A stretch of DNA of 64,000 nucleotides from Bradyrhizobium lablabi (GTDB lineage: Bacteria; Pseudomonadota; Alphaproteobacteria; Rhizobiales; Xanthobacteraceae). Made by a program: the position numbers and the translations under genes. Positions within the stretch are counted from its first letter, which is position 1. Every line of letters starts with the position of its first letter. Location: the NCBI RefSeq assembly GCF_900141755.1, contig NZ_LT670844.1:1302001-1366000 (forward strand), in the 5' to 3' direction. Shown here piece after piece: positions 8,777-16,708 of this stretch. Under the pieces are notes generated by a model that was given only the letters and a program-made list of their open reading frames with translations, was not told the DNA's origin and ran no database searches.

Positions 8777-9034
8777 ATGAAGAAGCCGAAGAAACTCACC
8801 CCAGAACAAGAAATGATCGTCGCTTTTATGCTGGCGACACAAGGCGCATTCCAAGCCCTGCAAGAAGTTCTCATAAACGAGGGTATCAACCCTGGCATTT
8901 TCCCAGCCGCGTTAGACGCGATAGCCAGTCTTTACGAGGATAAAGGGCGAGATTTGCCGGCAAAAATGATCTTAGAGATACGAAGTTCATTGACAGACGC
9001 GCCGCGACAGAAACGAGCCGAGGCAAACAATTGA
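8777..9034 (+). CDS. Lone rightward gene in the leftward phage operon (85 aa)
   Basis: An 85-residue, mostly helical protein, MKKPKKLTPEQEMIVAFML onward, with a basic start and a second helical block LDAIASLYEDKGRDL. The ATG is preceded by GGAGGG. It points opposite to every gene around it (244-21049), diverging from the microprotein gene and converging on the leftward operon end at 9350, which carries a symmetrical terminator. That isolation is typical of a moron gene expressed from the prophage. Function unknown. Confidence 0.6.
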   Translation: MKKPKKLTPEQEMIVAFMLATQGAFQALQEVLINEGINPGIFPAALDAIASLYEDKGRDLPAKMILEIRSSLTDAPRQKRAEANN

Positions 9035-9349
9035 ATCTGACTGTCTCGAATTGAAGCCCGGCCATGTAGAAGCGCGGGCAGTGACGGCGAAAACCCTTGA
9101 GATAGGCGCTTTGCCTGATGATTTGTGGTTTGCCGTCTGTTGGAATTTCCATAAACGAAAGTACCCAGCGGAAAGGCTGGGCTTTGTGGTCGGGGCATAT
9201 TAATGCTGCCGACTTGGTTTCCAGCGCGACCTAAACTTTCGTAAACGGCCGGGGCGTCAGAGCCCTCGAAGCGTCGCGGGTCCACCAAATTGCACGTTAC
9301 CGCGCAACCATACGAATCAACACCTAGATGATTTTCAAAACGCGCGCAA
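9035..9349. other. 315-nt convergent gap without a gene
   Basis: This stretch lies between the stop of the rightward 85-aa gene and the stop of a leftward 29-aa gene. Open readings on both strands here are short and without ribosome sites. The only structure I can support is the symmetrical hairpin near 9158-9186. Confidence 0.6.
9158..9186. terminator. Bidirectional terminator-like hairpin
   Basis: CCCAGC and GCTGGG pair across a six-base loop (9164-9181), flanked by AAAG on the left and CTTT on the right, so both strands read stem followed by T-rich bases. It lies between two convergent transcription units, which is where a two-way terminator is expected. Confidence 0.5.
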
Positions 9350-9439
9350 CTATTTCTTGGGATTGTTCACAGCCACAATCAGAGCGCGCCCGATAAGCCA
9401 ACCCGCGGGAAACGCCAACAACAGCGCGATGGCAATCAT
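9350..9439 (-). CDS. Micro-protein with one membrane helix (29 aa)
   Basis: MIAIALLLAFPAGWLIGRAL plus a short polar end NNPKK. It is one hydrophobic helix with a basic tail. The ATG overlaps the stop of the preceding 71-aa gene (ATGA), the same coupling used throughout this operon, which is the main support for it. It is the last gene before the convergent gap. Function unknown. Confidence 0.5.
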   Translation of the reverse strand: MIAIALLLAFPAGWLIGRALIVAVNNPKK

Positions 9440-9651
9440 GCCGCCACCCGTTTTTGACCAATCACCCGGATCGGCACGTCCAACATTTTCACTTCGCCCC
9501 CAAGCAGATATTTCTTGATCGTTTCAATGTCTTGCTGAGGGTTTGCGCATCCTCGGATATGGAGCGCAACCTTGTTCACGTCGGCCGGCCTGATCTTGAG
9601 TTCGGTCGCGCCCGCCTTCGCTTCCATAATCATTCGATTGACGAGCGTCAT
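9436..9651 (-). CDS. Hypothetical phage protein (71 aa)
   Basis: A 71-residue protein with alternating helix and strand (AGATELKIRPADVNKVALHI, then TIKKYLLGGEVKMLDVPI). It is coupled at both ends: its ATG overlaps the stop of the NusG-like gene and its stop overlaps the 29-aa gene. No recognised domain. Confidence 0.65.
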   Translation of the reverse strand: MTLVNRMIMEAKAGATELKIRPADVNKVALHIRGCANPQQDIETIKKYLLGGEVKMLDVPIRVIGQKRVAA

Positions 9652-10289
9652 GCCGCCACCACCATATCAGCCGGCAAACTCGTCCGGATCATCCCCAACA
9701 ATACCTCAATTCGGCCCTTGCTGTCGATCTTGTCGATTGTCGCAATAAGGCCCGCATAGGCGCCGCCGTCGTCATCGACGCGCACCCTGTCGCCGCGTTT
9801 CCATGCCGAGCCGCGACGGCCGCCGTTCTCCTGAATCCATTTCTGCTGCTCTTCCATCTGTTTCCGGAAGACCGCAAGTACAGCCGCATGAGGCAGTTTC
9901 ACTGGATTTCCGGCGATGTCGCGCATGAAGCCGCTTACACCTCGCACTTCCTCAATTGTGCGATGGTCGCCGATTCCAGTCGTCCGCAAGAAGCCGTAAC
10001 CCGGAAACATCGGCTTTGCGATCACGCGCGTGACCTTGTGGCCGTTTTTGCCGATGCGTCCGGTTTTGACGCGACGACGCAATACCGGAACGAACATCTC
10101 GAGCCCGAGCTCGTGCAGACGCCAAACCGTCGTCAGATCCTGTTGCGGTTCGGTCTGTACGACATACCATTCCGCAGGTTCATTGGATGGCGCGACGGGA
10201 GCTATCGGCGGATCGATATCCACGAACCCGACGAAATCACCGATCTTCAGTTCTTTCAAATCGACTGCCTGCACGTCCGTATCCCTCAT
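9648..10289 (-). CDS. NusG-like transcription (anti)terminator
   Basis: A 213-residue NusG/RfaH-type protein. The N-terminal NGN domain is seen at EWYVVQTEPQQDLTTVWRLHELG and MFPGYGFLRT, followed by the KRGDRVRVDDDGGAYAGLIATI KOW motif in the last 60 residues. NusG proteins bind RNA polymerase and suppress or promote termination. A phage copy just ahead of the late genes suggests a role in switching on late transcription, much as lambda Q or N do, although by a different protein. I start it at MRDTDVQAVDL, because the upstream extension is Arg/Cys-rich and overlaps the neighbouring gene's leader. Confidence 0.85.
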   Translation of the reverse strand: MRDTDVQAVDLKELKIGDFVGFVDIDPPIAPVAPSNEPAEWYVVQTEPQQDLTTVWRLHELGLEMFVPVLRRRVKTGRIGKNGHKVTRVIAKPMFPGYGFLRTTGIGDHRTIEEVRGVSGFMRDIAGNPVKLPHAAVLAVFRKQMEEQQKWIQENGGRRGSAWKRGDRVRVDDDGGAYAGLIATIDKIDSKGRIEVLLGMIRTSLPADMVVAA

Positions 10290-10338
10290 TTTAACTTCTG
10301 GTGGTGTATGTGCGGCCTGGATACGCAAGGCCGAAACT

Positions 10339-10506
10339 TCAGTTGAGCGTCTTTTGCAAAAACGTGAATGCCGGCGCGGCATGTATAGCCGCTAGCATGG
10401 CGAATGCCATCTTGAGGCAAAGGTTGAAAAGATCGTCCCTCTTCCAGATAACAAACAGCGCTAGGAAAAGTATGCAATCGAATGTCCAAACAATTCCTGT
10501 CGTCAT
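10339..10506 (-). CDS. Small membrane protein (55 aa)
   Basis: Starts MTTGIVWTFDCILFLALFVI, followed by a charged loop KRDD and a second hydrophobic helix MAFAMLAAIHAAPAF. A GGAG precedes the ATG at eight bases. The shape (two helices, charged turn) is compatible with a holin-like or membrane-modifying protein, but nothing more specific supports that. Confidence 0.6.
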   Translation of the reverse strand: MTTGIVWTFDCILFLALFVIWKRDDLFNLCLKMAFAMLAAIHAAPAFTFLQKTLN

Positions 10507-10546
10507 TTTCTCTTCTCCCGTGGTGCGCCGGATGTGGTGGCGCGGG

Positions 10547-10756
10547 TTATTCACATTCCAGAATGACGCGTTTGGCTTGCTCTAAAGGCATAATAAATTC
10601 GACGCATTCGGGGTCGAGAAACGGATCGAACGCAATACGCGCCTGTGCCTTTGCGGCAAGGCAAACTGATTGACCATTCGGCCCCATGTCGTCGAGTAAT
10701 TGGTCCATCGCCTCAACCAAGGCTGCAACCTGCGCCTCCGAAGGTTTCTCGCTCAC
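10547..10756 (-). CDS. Hypothetical phage protein (69 aa)
   Basis: Begins at a GTG with a perfect GGAGG seven bases upstream, and overlaps the previous stop as GTGA. It contains two short helices (QVAALVEAMDQLLDDMG and PLEQAKRVILE). I do not recognise a family. Confidence 0.65.
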   Translation of the reverse strand: MSEKPSEAQVAALVEAMDQLLDDMGPNGQSVCLAAKAQARIAFDPFLDPECVEFIMPLEQAKRVILECE

Positions 10757-10959
10757 GCTGCATCCTCCGCTGCTGTTGGGGCGAACTCCCCGCACCAATC
10801 GAGCGGGCGCGTTTTGGGCCATCCCTGACCGTGCGCACCCGATGTTCCAGACGCGATCGGGTAACGTCGGCATACGCCCTCAAGCGCGACCTTGTTGTCG
10901 CGACCGCACCAAAACAGACATCGATTGCATGAGCCGATATCAACGTTTGTAGTGCTCAT
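10753..10959 (-). CDS. Small Cys-rich (zinc-ribbon-like) phage protein
   Basis: A 68-residue protein with the pattern CNRCLFWC, GVCRRYP and WCGEF. I recognise this spacing from short phage and prophage proteins of alphaproteobacteria, in which the Cys residues probably hold one zinc ion. No enzymatic role is known. It is coupled to both neighbours by four-base ATGA/GTGA overlaps. Confidence 0.7.
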   Translation of the reverse strand: MSTTNVDIGSCNRCLFWCGRDNKVALEGVCRRYPIASGTSGAHGQGWPKTRPLDWCGEFAPTAAEDAA

Positions 10960-11204
10960 ACCGCAGCCTCATCCGACATAGGGGCGGCGGAACGCGCTTC
11001 GATTTCAGCGGCGGTGAGGATTGCGAGGTCGGCGCCATTCTCTAGGACCAAACACTTGTGTCCACCTGTGACGGCGCGCAACGTTTTGCGGAAACTGTCG
11101 ACTGCGTCGCGCGGGATGCGGTCCTTCAACTTCAGCACCAGAATATCTCCCGGTCGCAAATCGAGCCGCGCGATTTTGAATTTGATATCATCGATTGCGC
11201 TCAT
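10956..11204 (-). CDS. Hypothetical phage protein (82 aa)
   Basis: Starts MSAIDDIKFKIARLDLRPGD after an AAGGA site. The central LRPGDILVLKLKDRIPRDAVD and the HKCLVLENGADLAIL strands look like a small alpha/beta domain. An upstream extension in frame lacks coding character and is left out. No named family. Confidence 0.65.
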   Translation of the reverse strand: MSAIDDIKFKIARLDLRPGDILVLKLKDRIPRDAVDSFRKTLRAVTGGHKCLVLENGADLAILTAAEIEARSAAPMSDEAAV

Positions 11205-11227
11205 GTGTTTTCCTTTGCTGCCGAATG

Positions 11228-11440
11228 CTATGGGCCAGAGCCGTGCTTCGGCACTGGCCTGCCCGGATCGAACTGCTGATATTTTTCGCGGATTGCCGGC
11301 AATACCCAATCCGGGGCCCGAAGATTTTTCCACATGGTCTCACTGAGCAGAGTATCTCGGCGCGTGCCGTCTGACCGACATGCGTCAATGGCTCTCAGAA
11401 CCCACCATAGCAGGTGCTTGTCGTTGAACTGGTCGGTCAT
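11228..11440 (-). CDS. Hypothetical phage protein (70 aa)
   Basis: MTDQFNDKHLLWWVLRAIDA, then an Arg/Asp-rich helix and an aromatic, proline-rich end. GAGGA lies about nine bases before the ATG. It overlaps the 98-aa gene by four bases. Function unknown. Confidence 0.6.
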   Translation of the reverse strand: MTDQFNDKHLLWWVLRAIDACRSDGTRRDTLLSETMWKNLRAPDWVLPAIREKYQQFDPGRPVPKHGSGP

Positions 11441-11733
11441 GGAGATGTCCTCTCGAGGCGCACCGTCACTTCGCCTTTGACGATTTCAGTTTGAGCGATT
11501 CCATAGTGAAAGACCGGCGATCCGTTGACGGTGCGATTCCTGCAAACCGATCCCTCCTCCGGATCAGCACTCACGCAGTATTTCTGTTCGACGCCATTCA
11601 GAAACACGACGATCTTATAGCCGCCCGCCATCAGGTTTTTATGATTCTCGTAGCCGGGATCATTCCTGTCCGCCGATACGCGACCGCGGAAGTTCGCCGG
11701 GACGTAACGCCGTTTTTCGAATGCATCCTTCAT
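11437..11733 (-). CDS. Hypothetical phage protein (98 aa)
   Basis: Starts MKDAFEKRRYVPANFRGRVS after AGAGGAAG. The second half is a run of predicted beta strands (YKIVVFLNGVEQKYCVSADP, FHYGIAQTEIVKGEVTVRLE), suggesting a small beta-barrel domain. It lies directly downstream of the replication-like gene and is coupled to it. Confidence 0.6.
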   Translation of the reverse strand: MKDAFEKRRYVPANFRGRVSADRNDPGYENHKNLMAGGYKIVVFLNGVEQKYCVSADPEEGSVCRNRTVNGSPVFHYGIAQTEIVKGEVTVRLERTSP

Positions 11734-12677
11734 GCTGCGTCTTCCTCTGATTGCGGGGCGATACGTTCGCCGGTTGCTTCGTCGTAGCCTGGCGCATATT
11801 CGGACGGCCACCACCAGCCGAGTTGAACGCGGCCGGTTTCCTCATCGCGCCGTTCGATCGTGCGCGACCAGGTAATTCCGCGCGTTTGTTTGATGTGCGC
11901 GACCCAGCTTTTCCAACCGAGCGTATCGAGGATGACGAAAGTTTTGTTGAGCATCGTCAGGCCGGCAGTCGCCGCCGGTACAGGCTCCGGTGTGGCGCGC
12001 TGGAACCACGAAACGAGCATCGCGTTCCAATCGTCAGCAACGGTGCCGCGGCCCATGTGGTAGGGGTGAAACCGGCTGAATTCCTTGTTAAATTGCTGAT
12101 CTCCAAAGCCCATTCCGCGAATAGCTTCTCGCGTCGATTCCGATGGCGCGAACGCGATGGTTAGTTTTTCCTTCGAATCCAATCGCGAAGCCCTCGGGCG
12201 CGCGGGCTTCTCTCCCCCTCCAAGTCCTACTCCAAGGATCAAGGAGTCTCCTCCCTCCTCCCTCTGACGTACCATTTCTCCTTTTTGTGGAAATGGCTCC
12301 GGCTTAGATGGTTCGATTTCCTCTTTTGGATACTTTGAGGCGACGTACTTTCTGATTTCGTCGTCCCTTACGTCACGGAATTTCGGCGTTTTGGGTTTCT
12401 GGTACTTGCAGAAATTACGGACTGCGCCATGCGGTTTCCCCTCAAAGGAGAATTGACGCACGGCATCGGCTCGCGTCAGCTCAGCGAGCAGCGGAACTAC
12501 GTCGAGATTATCGGCCGAAAACACCCGCATCTTCAGCGTAACCGGCTTCCACTCAAACACACCCTGGTCGTCTGACTCGGTCCAGATGCCCAATAGCAGC
12601 ACGCGCGCGGCCATAGAGAGCGACGCGAACGCCTCATCGGTGAACAGGCCGGGATGAATGCTGCGGATGCGCGCCAT
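11730..12677 (-). CDS. Phage replication-initiator-like protein
   Basis: A 315-residue protein. Residues 1-~100 (MARIRSIHPGLFTDEAFASL, then a MAARVLLLGIW helix and HGAVRNFCKYQKPKTPKF) form the winged-helix-like N-terminal domain common to rhizobial phage proteins thought to start replication in the manner of lambda O. A disordered Pro/Lys/Gly linker (about 110-170) leads to a C-terminal part with a WW/YAPGYDE end. The start overlaps the stop of the HNH gene. The assignment to replication is an inference from family resemblance and the neighbouring DnaA-like and HNH genes. Confidence 0.65.
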   Translation of the reverse strand: MARIRSIHPGLFTDEAFASLSMAARVLLLGIWTESDDQGVFEWKPVTLKMRVFSADNLDVVPLLAELTRADAVRQFSFEGKPHGAVRNFCKYQKPKTPKFRDVRDDEIRKYVASKYPKEEIEPSKPEPFPQKGEMVRQREEGGDSLILGVGLGGGEKPARPRASRLDSKEKLTIAFAPSESTREAIRGMGFGDQQFNKEFSRFHPYHMGRGTVADDWNAMLVSWFQRATPEPVPAATAGLTMLNKTFVILDTLGWKSWVAHIKQTRGITWSRTIERRDEETGRVQLGWWWPSEYAPGYDEATGERIAPQSEEDAA

Positions 12678-13456
12678 CAGAACTGTTTTCCGTTCTTTTC
12701 GAGCCAATCGTCATAGGGCTTTTCGAAACTCGCGAGATCGCCCATGCGCATGCCCTTGGCATCCGACTCGATTTCCTCAAGAGAGAAGCCGCAAAGGTGC
12801 AAATGCTCGAGATAGGCAACGCAGCTATACCGCGGAGCGCGAGCGCGCTTGCGGATGATGCCCTGGATATAGAGAAGCTTACGGATATAGGGCTTCTCGG
12901 CCTCCTGCTTTTGAATGCTGCAAAACGCCGGGATCTTCGTGAAGGCTTTATTCCAACTCTTTGACGTCGGGGCACCGGATTCGTACTCAAGATAATTGCT
13001 GAACGATTCTTCCGCGGCCTGCAGGACGTCGGCGACGGTGTATTTTTTCAGCCACTTCCGAACATCGTTGCGGCCGGCGTCGTTGAGGGTAAATCCGTTC
13101 CGCTCTAAACGCTCCACCACCCGATCAAGGGTATCGGTTGATAGACGCTGCAATTCGTCGCGCCATGCAATCATCATCTCGATTTGGTCGCGGCGCTCGG
13201 CAAGCTCCGCTATTTGGTCAAGCTGCTTTGTGAGCACTGCGCGATCGATTAATTCCCGGCCACCCTTGCCTGAATTGCAATCGAAGCATGATGTAATCAG
13301 ATTCAGTATGTCGGCATCGCCGCCGGCAACAACGGGCTTAACATGGTCGCATTGCAGAATGACCTCTGGCGCCTTCCGCCCACAGTACTGGCAGGTAAAG
13401 GAGTCGCGCTTGAAGACTTCAAATCGCAATTTTTGGGACAGCGCGGCCCGTGCCAT
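12677..13456 (-). CDS. HNH endonuclease with helical C-terminal domain
   Basis: A 259-residue protein. Residues 1-~65 are a canonical HNH domain: RDSFTCQYCGRKAPEVIL, CDHVKPVVAGG, then NLITSCFDCNSGKGG. These give two CxxC pairs for zinc, the DH of the active site and the central Asn. Residues 66-259 are helical (RRDQIEMMIAWRDEL, VADVLQAAEESFSNYLEY) and may bind the replication complex. It is coupled to the GapR-like gene (TAATG) and to the replication-like gene (TGATG). HNH nucleases paired with such replication proteins are common in prophages. Confidence 0.88.
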   Translation of the reverse strand: MARAALSQKLRFEVFKRDSFTCQYCGRKAPEVILQCDHVKPVVAGGDADILNLITSCFDCNSGKGGRELIDRAVLTKQLDQIAELAERRDQIEMMIAWRDELQRLSTDTLDRVVERLERNGFTLNDAGRNDVRKWLKKYTVADVLQAAEESFSNYLEYESGAPTSKSWNKAFTKIPAFCSIQKQEAEKPYIRKLLYIQGIIRKRARAPRYSCVAYLEHLHLCGFSLEEIESDAKGMRMGDLASFEKPYDDWLEKNGKQF

Positions 13457-13740
13457 TATATCATTCCAAGTGCTTGCTGGTATGTCTCGACGATAGTTTC
13501 ATGTTCGGCGCGCTCGTTGGCGTCCTGCTTGCGTAGGCGGACGATCGTCCGGAGGGCTTTCACGTCGTACCCGTTGCCCTTCGCCTCCGCGTAGACATCG
13601 CGGATATCGTCGCTGATGGTTTTGCGCTCTTCCTCGAGACGTTCGATTCGTTCGATGATCGCCTTGAGTTGGTCCTTTGCGAAGGACGTCGCCGGCGCGT
13701 CTGGGGCTATAGCGGTGTTGTGGCCTGTTGCTGGCGTCAT
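13456..13740 (-). CDS. gapR: GapR-like (DUF2312) nucleoid-associated protein
   Basis: A 94-residue protein. Residues ~22-94 ([20 protein letters not shown], then a [20 protein letters not shown] helix and a YQQALGM end) match DUF2312/GapR. In Caulobacter GapR clamps overtwisted AT-rich DNA ahead of replication and transcription and is needed for proper chromosome replication. A phage copy within the replication module may aid phage replication or interfere with the host protein. The start is chosen from AAGGAAG five bases upstream. The helical lysine/arginine pattern is intact. Confidence 0.88.
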   Translation of the reverse strand: MTPATGHNTAIAPDAPATSFAKDQLKAIIERIERLEEERKTISDDIRDVYAEAKGNGYDVKALRTIVRLRKQDANERAEHETIVETYQQALGMI

Positions 13741-14009
13741 GATAACTTCCTTGCTTTCAGTTTTGCGACATTGCGGCGGCGTTCGCGCCACGTTGCGAGG
13801 GATTCAAGCCACGCCCAACAACACCAAACGATGCCGACCGCGATTGCGACGCCGATCGCGAATACCCAGGTGGTGATAACCAGCATGATCGGCCATCCGA
13901 AAAGCCAACCGAACGTCCACGCGGATGACCAATCGAATTGCGGGCCAATGAACAGGGCGTGAAGCATCGCGCCGATACCGAGATAAATTGCGAAACCGAT
14001 CAGCCTCAT
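13737..14009 (-). CDS. Two-helix membrane protein (90 aa)
   Basis: [20 protein letters not shown], a DW-rich loop, then [20 protein letters not shown] as a second or paired membrane span, followed by a basic C-terminal tail [14 protein letters not shown]. The positive tail is probably cytoplasmic. It lies in the coupled replication/regulation chain. Function unknown. Confidence 0.6.
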   Translation of the reverse strand: MRLIGFAIYLGIGAMLHALFIGPQFDWSSAWTFGWLFGWPIMLVITTWVFAIGVAIAVGIVWCCWAWLESLATWRERRRNVAKLKARKLS

Positions 14010-14200
14010 GCCGCGCTCTCCGTTGCTGTCGCAGCCGCGAGACGTTTTCCCCGCACGATCAAATCACACGCTCCCATATCGTCTGTTTTGAAAAGGTCGC
14101 GGATCATCGCGAGTCCATCGTTGAAGGGGAGTCCACCGACCGGCGCGTATGCGAGACGCGCCTCTTCGTCAGCGCGCTTGTTGGTTGGGGTGCGGGTCAT
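14006..14200 (-). CDS. Hypothetical phage protein (64 aa)
   Basis: MTRTPTNKRADEEARLAYAP onward, with a DGLAMIRDLFKTDD helix and CDLIVRGKRLA. No family recognised. It is coupled on both sides by ATGA overlaps, which is the main support for this start. Confidence 0.55.
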   Translation of the reverse strand: MTRTPTNKRADEEARLAYAPVGGLPFNDGLAMIRDLFKTDDMGACDLIVRGKRLAAATATESAA

Positions 14201-14523
14201 ACCGCGTCGCCGTCTGGCTTGATGTACGCGCCCCGGAGACGCGATGCGGCCTCGCCAGCAAGCGCCGCCCATCCGGCTTCATCAATGTAATGGTCGAGAC
14301 GCAACGGGCCGGTGTACGCCCTCGCCTGCTTGAGGCTCACCATCATTTGCGCGACGTCATGCTCGTCAATTGGCCGCTTGGGCGCCTTCCCGGCCACAGC
14401 GAGAAGCCCGTTCCATAGGAGGGCTATCCTGGCGAATCCGGGCATGGGATCGAGCCCGTAGGCTTCCTGACGGTCGCCGCCGACCAACGTCGCGGCGGAC
14501 CCGATGATCTTCCCGGCCTTCAT
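14197..14523 (-). CDS. DUF6378-type phage protein
   Basis: A 108-residue protein, MKAGKIIGSAATLVGGDRQE then AYGLDPMPGFARIALLWNGL and HDVAQMMVSLKQARAYTG. The DRQxxYG and VAxMMxxLKxAR patterns are those of the family I know as DUF6378, a short helical phage protein resembling MazG-like nucleotide-binding folds. No biochemical function is established. Encoded between the HD hydrolase and a 64-aa gene in the coupled chain. Confidence 0.7.
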   Translation of the reverse strand: MKAGKIIGSAATLVGGDRQEAYGLDPMPGFARIALLWNGLLAVAGKAPKRPIDEHDVAQMMVSLKQARAYTGPLRLDHYIDEAGWAALAGEAASRLRGAYIKPDGDAV

Positions 14524-15059
14524 GCTGCGCGATCCTCGGTCAGGTAACGGAAATCGGATAGGAAATTGGCCCGCGCAACTAGGGGGGTCCAATACTGAAG
14601 CGTTACGCCGATCGGCGCAGCATCGGTCGACCAGCGGACAGGCGCGGTTGCCATGTTCTGCGTGCGCTCGTCGAAAAGAATCCGCCCATCAAACTCCTTG
14701 ACCGCGGTCGGCATATCGGCGTCGAGGCCGAAACGCTCGCAGACAGCGCGCATGATCTTGTCCTCAGCCTCTTTGTATCCGGCCAGGAACGGCTTTAAGG
14801 GGCGCGGAACGTCGACCAGGTAGGCTTCGCTGGCGTCATGCAGGAGCGCCCAGAGCTTGTGCTCCGGCGCCGCGGCGCGTGAAAGCAGAACCGAATGTTC
14901 CGCGACGCTGTAGAACCGCAAGCAATGGCCGCCGAACCGGCAGAGCATCGAAAGCGCATGGGCGATATCGTCGATGAAAACCTCATCGGCGCGTGGGTCG
15001 ATCGGCCAAAATTGCCGTCCAAGCGCTGTCTGGATCCAATCTCCTCGAGAGTCTGTCAT
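14520..15059 (-). CDS. HD-domain phosphohydrolase (YfbR-like)
   Basis: A 179-residue protein. It shows metal-binding HD-superfamily residues in order: HCLRFYSVAEHSVLLS, LWALLHDASEAYLVDVPRPL and the later Asp in KEFDGRILFDE. It looks like the phage HD hydrolases related to 5'-nucleotidase YfbR, which may act on deoxynucleotides to reshape the pool for phage DNA. The start overlaps the stop of the methyltransferase-like gene; a longer reading upstream is rejected. Substrate unknown. Confidence 0.75.
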   Translation of the reverse strand: MTDSRGDWIQTALGRQFWPIDPRADEVFIDDIAHALSMLCRFGGHCLRFYSVAEHSVLLSRAAAPEHKLWALLHDASEAYLVDVPRPLKPFLAGYKEAEDKIMRAVCERFGLDADMPTAVKEFDGRILFDERTQNMATAPVRWSTDAAPIGVTLQYWTPLVARANFLSDFRYLTEDRAA

Positions 15060-15670
15060 TCCGCAGCCTGCCCCTGTATTCCAGCAAAGATCGGTTCCCA
15101 TGAGATCCGGCGCAATTCGGTCGCTCCGCAGTGGCCGCGGTCCCAGACGAACCAAGCGAACGCCGTTGGGTTGCTGACCTTCGGTCCTTCCCAGCCGTCG
15201 CGATGCATCATCGGCAACCGGTTTCGGAAAACATGCACGCGCGCGAGATGGCCGCCATCAAGTATCGGCGCTCTCCTGGTGCTCTCGAGGAACGCCAGCC
15301 GAAGCAACATCACAACACGCGGGCAGAGATCGAGCGCGTGAACGACGAATTCGGAAGCGTTCTTAAATGGCGGGTTGGTGACGATGGCCTGCACGCCGAT
15401 CGGTAATTGGCGCTCGGAGAGGAAGTCCCAACCGTGTTCGTCCTGGTCCGGCGACTCGTAGTCGACGAGATCGGTCGCATAGACCTGCCGGCCGGATACG
15501 CGAAGGACGCGCACGATTGAACCGGGACCGCAGGCCGGTTCCCAGATAACCGGTGGGAGGTTTTCAGCCTTTAGCAGCGCCTGCACCGCCTCCGGCGGCG
15601 TCTCGTAAAGGTCGTTCTTCCGTTCAGCCAATGCCGCTTTTGTATCGGAGATCGCGAGTCCAGCGCTCAT
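15056..15670 (-). CDS. Phage DNA methyltransferase-like protein (NPPF)
   Basis: A 204-residue protein of SAM-dependent methyltransferase type. The WEPACGPGSIVRVLR strand is the SAM-binding motif I and IVTNPPFKNASEFV carries the catalytic NPPF motif of N6-adenine or N4-cytosine methylases. No target-recognition domain is visible, so its specificity cannot be read. It directly overlaps a second, differently organised methyltransferase. Such genes often protect phage DNA from restriction or act on cell-cycle-linked methylation sites. Confidence 0.8.
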   Translation of the reverse strand: MSAGLAISDTKAALAERKNDLYETPPEAVQALLKAENLPPVIWEPACGPGSIVRVLRVSGRQVYATDLVDYESPDQDEHGWDFLSERQLPIGVQAIVTNPPFKNASEFVVHALDLCPRVVMLLRLAFLESTRRAPILDGGHLARVHVFRNRLPMMHRDGWEGPKVSNPTAFAWFVWDRGHCGATELRRISWEPIFAGIQGQAAE

Positions 15671-16224
15671 GCCGCACCCTTTGCGAGTTCGATAAATTGT
15701 CCGGCAATTCCGCAGTCTCTCAAGATCGCAGCATCACGCTCGCCATAAGCGATCAGGACGGATGGCGCCCCTGCGTTTGCCGCGGCCCGCTTGCCGTCGA
15801 CGTGATGAAAATAGAGACGACCGCGGAAGAACAGCAGCGCGGTTGCTTTCTTCCAAACCGTTTCAAAAAACAGATCGGTTTCGGTTCGCGCGAATATCAG
15901 CGTCGTCCCGATGCCATGCTCGACCATGCGGCGCATCCAGGGGCCAACGATCTGAGGGCCGCCATAGGGCGGATTGAACCACACGCGACCGTTCCATGGC
16001 TTCAGCAGTCCATTGTCGGCGATCGTGAAATGCTCTTTCGCGGTCGGCCATGGGCGAACGATCGGGGAGCATGGATCAAGATCGAACGAATCGGGGCCGC
16101 CTAACGCGTCGATAATTTCGGGCGGAGTCAGCCATTCGTCCTTGAGCATATTCGCGCTCTGATGGCCGCCCATTCCCGTGAAGCGCGCGCTCTGCTCGCG
16201 ATCGAATAGGGTTTGATCGCTCAT
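15667..16224 (-). CDS. Phage N6-adenine methyltransferase (Dam-like)
   Basis: A 185-residue protein with the family signature of phage DNA N6-adenine methylases: DEWLTPPEIIDALGG, FDLDPCSPI and the catalytic NPPYGGPQI. The order DPC then NPPY is normal for this compact family. The target is not deducible by eye. It sits in the same coupled chain as GcrA and GapR homologues. In alphaproteobacteria GcrA activity depends on adenine methylation at GANTC by CcrM, so a link is tempting but unproven. Confidence 0.85.
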   Translation of the reverse strand: MSDQTLFDREQSARFTGMGGHQSANMLKDEWLTPPEIIDALGGPDSFDLDPCSPIVRPWPTAKEHFTIADNGLLKPWNGRVWFNPPYGGPQIVGPWMRRMVEHGIGTTLIFARTETDLFFETVWKKATALLFFRGRLYFHHVDGKRAAANAGAPSVLIAYGERDAAILRDCGIAGQFIELAKGAA

Positions 16225-16502
16225 GCGATTACCGCTGCTTTCATGTGATGGAGGTAATGGCCGGTGCAGCCGTCGCCGCCGGGCTCGATTTCGATAATCT
16301 GCTCGCTCGCCTCGTGGCGGAACGTCCGCAGCGTGTTCGGATCGCGATGCCAGCCTTGACGCGCCAAGATCCCGCGCAGCGTGGTCAAATATGCGCGCGT
16401 CGCGTCATCCTCGTGCAAATAGGTCCGGCGCCCATCCGTTTCCCAGGCGTCGTCTTCCGGGCGGTATCCGAGAATGGTGAGAGTATCGGCGAGCATGTTC
16501 AT
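16221..16502 (-). CDS. Hypothetical phage protein (93 aa)
   Basis: Begins MNMLADTLTILGYRPEDDAW and ends in a His-rich segment GHYLHHMKAAVIA. The middle (AYLTTLRGILARQGWHRDPNT) resembles a winged helix, though weakly. The alternative start two codons downstream cannot be excluded. Function unknown. Confidence 0.55.
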   Translation of the reverse strand: MNMLADTLTILGYRPEDDAWETDGRRTYLHEDDATRAYLTTLRGILARQGWHRDPNTLRTFRHEASEQIIEIEPGGDGCTGHYLHHMKAAVIA

Positions 16503-16708
16503 ACCGCTGCCTCGCGCCAGTAAATCCACTTAAATCCCTGCTGAGATGATGCCGGCTCTTTGCGAGACTTGATCGCCTTCAAATCAGCAAGTTGCGCCAA
16601 TCGATTCGCGACAACGTCCGGCGAAAAGGCGTCGACACGCTTCCATATCTCCCTGGATGAAAGAGCGTTGTCGGAACCGAATGGGATGGCGTTTACGATT
16701 TCGTTCAT
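16499..16708 (-). CDS. Small winged-helix-like protein (69 aa)
   Basis: MNEIVNAIPFGSDNALSSRE, then IWKRVDAFSPDVVANRLAQL and a basic turn with a FKWIYWR end. The order helix-helix-recognition helix-wing suggests a DNA-binding winged helix of minimal size. It is coupled to both neighbours. No named family. Confidence 0.55.
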   Translation of the reverse strand: MNEIVNAIPFGSDNALSSREIWKRVDAFSPDVVANRLAQLADLKAIKSRKEPASSQQGFKWIYWREAAV

